Assembly (NCBI GenBank): GCA_026168455.1 | Contig: CM047430.1 | Coordinates: 27,546,735 to 27,610,734, forward strand | Origin: Theocolax elegans | Lineage: Eukaryota > Arthropoda > Insecta > Hymenoptera > Cerocephalidae | Length of the DNA stretch: 64,000 nt | Reading direction: 5' to 3' | Shown here: in pieces, positions 60,863-64,000 of the stretch | Layout of the letters: each line of letters starts with the position of its first letter | Numbering within the stretch: the first letter of the stretch is position 1 | The notes under the pieces: generated by a model | The model's input: only the letters and a program-made list of their open reading frames with translations | Told to the model about the DNA's origin: nothing | The model's database searches: none | Position numbers and translations under genes: made by a program

Positions 60863-62672
60863 GGTGGAGGGACGTAAAATCAATTTAGCGAGATCGCGTT
60901 ACCATTAACGTCGACTCCCCCGTCGAGTTTACTCGTTGAAGCGGTTAAGTTGTAAAAGGTGAATAGACTAAAGATGCTCGAGGGACGTTCGACGAGGCTC
61001 AAGAGTATTCCCGTTTCTTTGATCTGTATCAGTCTTCGCCTATATTTCGCGTTGCCTTACCTTACTGAAAAATAGGACTCGATATCGTGTAAATTCAATC
61101 CTCTTCCTTGCCTCTCCTCCCGTAGAAAATAAAATTCTTCCTTTTGGAAGCCAACTAAACAATATTTATAATATTTTGGTAATACCGAGCAACTCGTTCG
61201 TAACGTACGTCTATCCAATTGTCTGTTTCGTTAGGAGATAAATTTTCACTCGATCCTGAAATACACTCGGGTTCGTATGGATAAACATGAAAACTCCGTG
61301 TACCTATGTATGCGTACGCACATAAGCACAGCTACATACGTATATATATACGCGGGTTTTGTTCGTAAATAAACTCGTAAACTATTCCGCAAGACATTTC
61401 GGTGGTACTCGTCTGCCTGTGCATAAATAATGTGCTTATGTCTGCATGCGATTTTGTTTACTTATACAATTCCATAAGAATTTTTTGTATTCCAAACGAG
61501 ATAAACGTTCGGTGTACACGCTCACCTATACGTCCATGTGTGCGTCTGCAACTCGAGTTCGAAAAAATATTCTTACTCTTCGATGGTGGCGAATAAACTT
61601 TGCTATTTTTGTACACCAACATTTTTCCATCTGTACTATTGAGATATAAATGGATGCTTAACTAAACTGTGAACATACAGAAGATGAAGCACGCATTATT
61701 TCGTTTCCTCGATTTTCCTCTTCGTTAAACTGACTATACCAGTTATTTGGTAAATCATAATGTTCTATTATACAAATAATTACTTCGAACAAATATTTAT
61801 TTACTTATTTATAATTCTAGTGTTACATAATTACATTTTTTAATTCGATTACAGAGTAGATATTATAAAACAACAACTAACTATATACCTATAAACGTCG
61901 CGAAGAAAATGTTGTTTCTTGACAATAAAGTATAATCTTCAATATTTACCGTCCCTTTCTCATGCTATACTTAAATCTAATCAACTTAATATTAACATTT
62001 TCTTTTAAATACTAAACTTTATTCATTTACCAAACTTTGATCTTCATAATATAGTATAGTAACAAATTATTGAAATATATCCAATTCTAATTAAATTTAT
62101 GTTGGCGAAAATGTAATAAAATTTGCAAAATAAAATTTTTAATTATATTTATAAGCTTTTGAAGAGCATTAAATAACTATAATTTTACTAAAGTAGAATA
62201 AACTATAAATCTATAAATATAAATATTACGTTAATATTAAATTAAAATGAAATGTAAAATATTTTAAAAAGAATTTTGTTTCGATCGTTTGTGCTATCAA
62301 TGGATTATTAGAAAACGTATCTGCTTAGACTATATTAGTTAAATTATAATGCTCCAAGTTAATCGATGATTCCAGAAGGTTACCTATTAACAACCACGGC
62401 ATTAAATATGAACGATTAGAATACCAATTTCCGAGGAGAAAGTTCTAATCTCTTTATATGATTAATAGCTCTGGCGTTTAAAAATTAACGCGTAAACGTC
62501 GTAAATATATTGTAAAAAAAATGGAGCTGTCGAAAAATGTTTAAAAATACAAAAATCGATGAGAACCTGACTTTATACGCATAACGGCCGGCCAGAAAAC
62601 AATATTGATCTCACGAGACAGAGCGTTTCCAGCTAATGAAAATTGGGCAATATATATAGACACACTCAGAGC

Positions 62673-62698
<26 letters not shown>
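62673..62698. repeat. (GA)n microsatellite
   Basis: About 26 bases of GA repeat following a CACACTCAGAGC stretch. Confidence 0.9.
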
Positions 62699-62704
<6 letters not shown>

Positions 62705-63424
62705 AATAGACGTGGGTGCACGGCATTGAGTAAATTCAGGTAAATTAGAAAGCTATTCGAGCAGGGGAAGCGTTTCGTGTTAAATAATTAAATATAAAAT
62801 CGATATTCGGTGGCACACACGTGCACACGTAGACAGGTATATATCCAGGCGTATTAACCCCTTAAGAGGAATATCAACAACGTGTACGCAGTTGGGTCTA
62901 CACGCCGAATAGTACGCGTTCATCTACTGTACGCGCGTATACCCACGTGCTCGCAGTACACCACGTCTCTTCGCATATTTATCGCGTGGACACGCGTCCC
63001 TCCGTGTCGGACTTTACATCGCCCTGAGCTTCGCCTTCTCATCCATTTCATCCATTCTCTTTCCTTTACTAATAATTTACATTTCCTTTAAGATACCTCG
63101 TGCTATTTTTTTTAATCGCTGCCGTTCTGACACTGAATTACCTTTACGTGCAGTGTTTTATTCCCCCGTTGTTGTAGCGAATTTAATATTTTGTATGTAT
63201 ATTGTTTCCTCATAGAGGAACCCATGTAATAGGAAAATTTTTCGATTCGCTAAAAACATGTTGTAAGTATGTTTTAACATGTCAGGACTCGAAATCGCGT
63301 GTTTTTGGAAAATGTGTGTGTGTGTACTCAGTCAATATCGCCCAGCTTGCGTGTGTAGCTTGCTTTTCAGTTACCGAATTCCAGAATAGACTTTGGTTAT
63401 GTATCCCCCAATAGTTCTTTTTAA

Positions 63425-64000
63425 CCCTTTGAAGCATGGTGGTAACCAGAATTACCACCTAAATTTATTCAGTTTTTAATAATTATTTTCTCTTATTAAT
63501 CGATTCAGGCCGGGTTTTTCGTGTTTTCCAGATAGCTAAGATATCTAGGAACGTAAATCAAATGTTTAACTAGACGAAACACTGATTGTTTATGTTTTAC
63601 AAATAAACAAATGATGAAAAATCCGCGTTTTTCCAGAAAAATTCATTTTTGACAGTATTTTTTTATATTTTTGGCCAAAATTTCGTATACAAGGGTTTTT
63701 GGGGTCGCTGAATCCGAATCTGATGTCAGAATTGTGGAATTCAAGATGGCGGATGCAATATGGCGTACGCAATCTACTAAAATTATTGTAATCCAACCAT
63801 TTTAAAATAAAAAAAATAATAAAAATATAATAAAAAAATCAAAAAAAATGAAAAAAATGGAGCTAGATCTCATCACGTCCTCGTCGTTAGCTCTGGGTTA
63901 TACTGAGAATGGGAAAATTTTACTATATTTAGCTGACATTATACTTGACGTTCAGAATCCATTATCTTCAGTAACGGATTTTGACATTTGGATATCAAAT
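63425..64000 (+). mobile_element. piggyBac-like element, left end; continues past the window
   Basis: TTAA (63421-63424) is followed by CCCTTTGAAGCATGGTGG, a terminus of piggyBac type similar to that of the 42.3-kb MITE (CCTTTGGA). A hairpin, GGTGGTAA and TTACCACC with a 6-base loop, sits at 63438-63459. Further in, GGGTTTTTCG followed by GATATCT-type sequence also recalls the 42.3-kb element, and AAGATGGCGGATGCAATATG lies at about 63742-63761. The other end is not reached, so length and coding content are unknown; the only frame here (63590-63796 minus, 68 codons) shows no transposase motif. Confidence 0.6.

Larger units (their letters stand above)
60446..63420. other. Gene-free stretch
   Basis: Two GA microsatellites (60831-60860 and 62673-62698), CpG-richer patches at about 60870-61080 and 62800-63030, and otherwise AT-rich sequence. 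The small frames in this interval (up to 70 codons) resemble nothing I know. No gene is supported. Confidence 0.55.

Noticed and set aside
62857..62876. TTAACCCCTTAAGAGG as another piggyBac-like terminus
   Set aside because: No matching inverted end with TTAA was found nearby, and the short palindrome CTTAAG makes a chance resemblance likely.

Overview
The window looks like non-coding nuclear DNA from an insect, most likely a hymenopteran (ant, bee or wasp). This is an inference from style and not from a marker gene. The background is very AT-rich, CpG is not depleted, CpG-rich patches of a few hundred bases alternate with long AT-rich stretches, simple repeats (TA, GA/CT, CA/GT) are frequent, and there are several small TTAA- or TA-flanked DNA transposons. 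I found no protein-coding gene, rRNA, intact tRNA, CRISPR array or bacterial-style operon that I can support. The open reading frames are short, mostly overlap simple repeats or transposons, and show no domain I recognise. The window is best read as intergenic or deep intronic DNA.

The best supported content is mobile DNA. At 2.8-3.2 kb there is a 425-bp foldback MITE flanked by TTAA. At 5.2-5.6 kb there is a copy of a second TTAA MITE, which recurs at 19.15-19.29 kb and 36.87-37.25 kb. At 14.19-15.84 kb there is a 1.66-kb foldback element with arms of about 760 bp, sitting inside a TA microsatellite. A second, older copy of that family lies at 35.47-37.85 kb and is split by a 1.64-kb solo-LTR-like insertion, which is itself interrupted by the TTAA MITE: a three-layer nest. 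At 38.67-39.61 kb a 672-bp foldback sits inside an apparent second element. A 231-bp piggyBac-like MITE lies at 42.29-42.52 kb, and another piggyBac-like terminus starts at 63.42 kb and runs off the window. A 3' end with the same terminus as the TA-associated family occurs at 54.82 kb. It abuts a tRNA-derived SINE-like repeat (54.85-55.04 kb, minus strand), with further copies at 60.3 kb, 16.85 kb and probably 35.0 kb.

The rest of the window is AT-rich unique-looking sequence punctuated by microsatellites and by CpG-richer patches near 5.6-6.9, 8.0-8.4, 17.8-18.2, 24.0-24.6, 26.0-26.2, 27.1-27.8, 29.5-30.1, 31.6-32.5, 40.6-41.4, 44.0-44.6, 46.8-47.3, 51.2-52.1, 55.2-55.8, 59.3-59.7 and 62.8-63.0 kb. 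Those patches could hold regulatory elements or untranslated exons, but nothing in them decides it. All repeat boundaries were found by eye on both strands; flanking duplications and terminal bases are given where visible.
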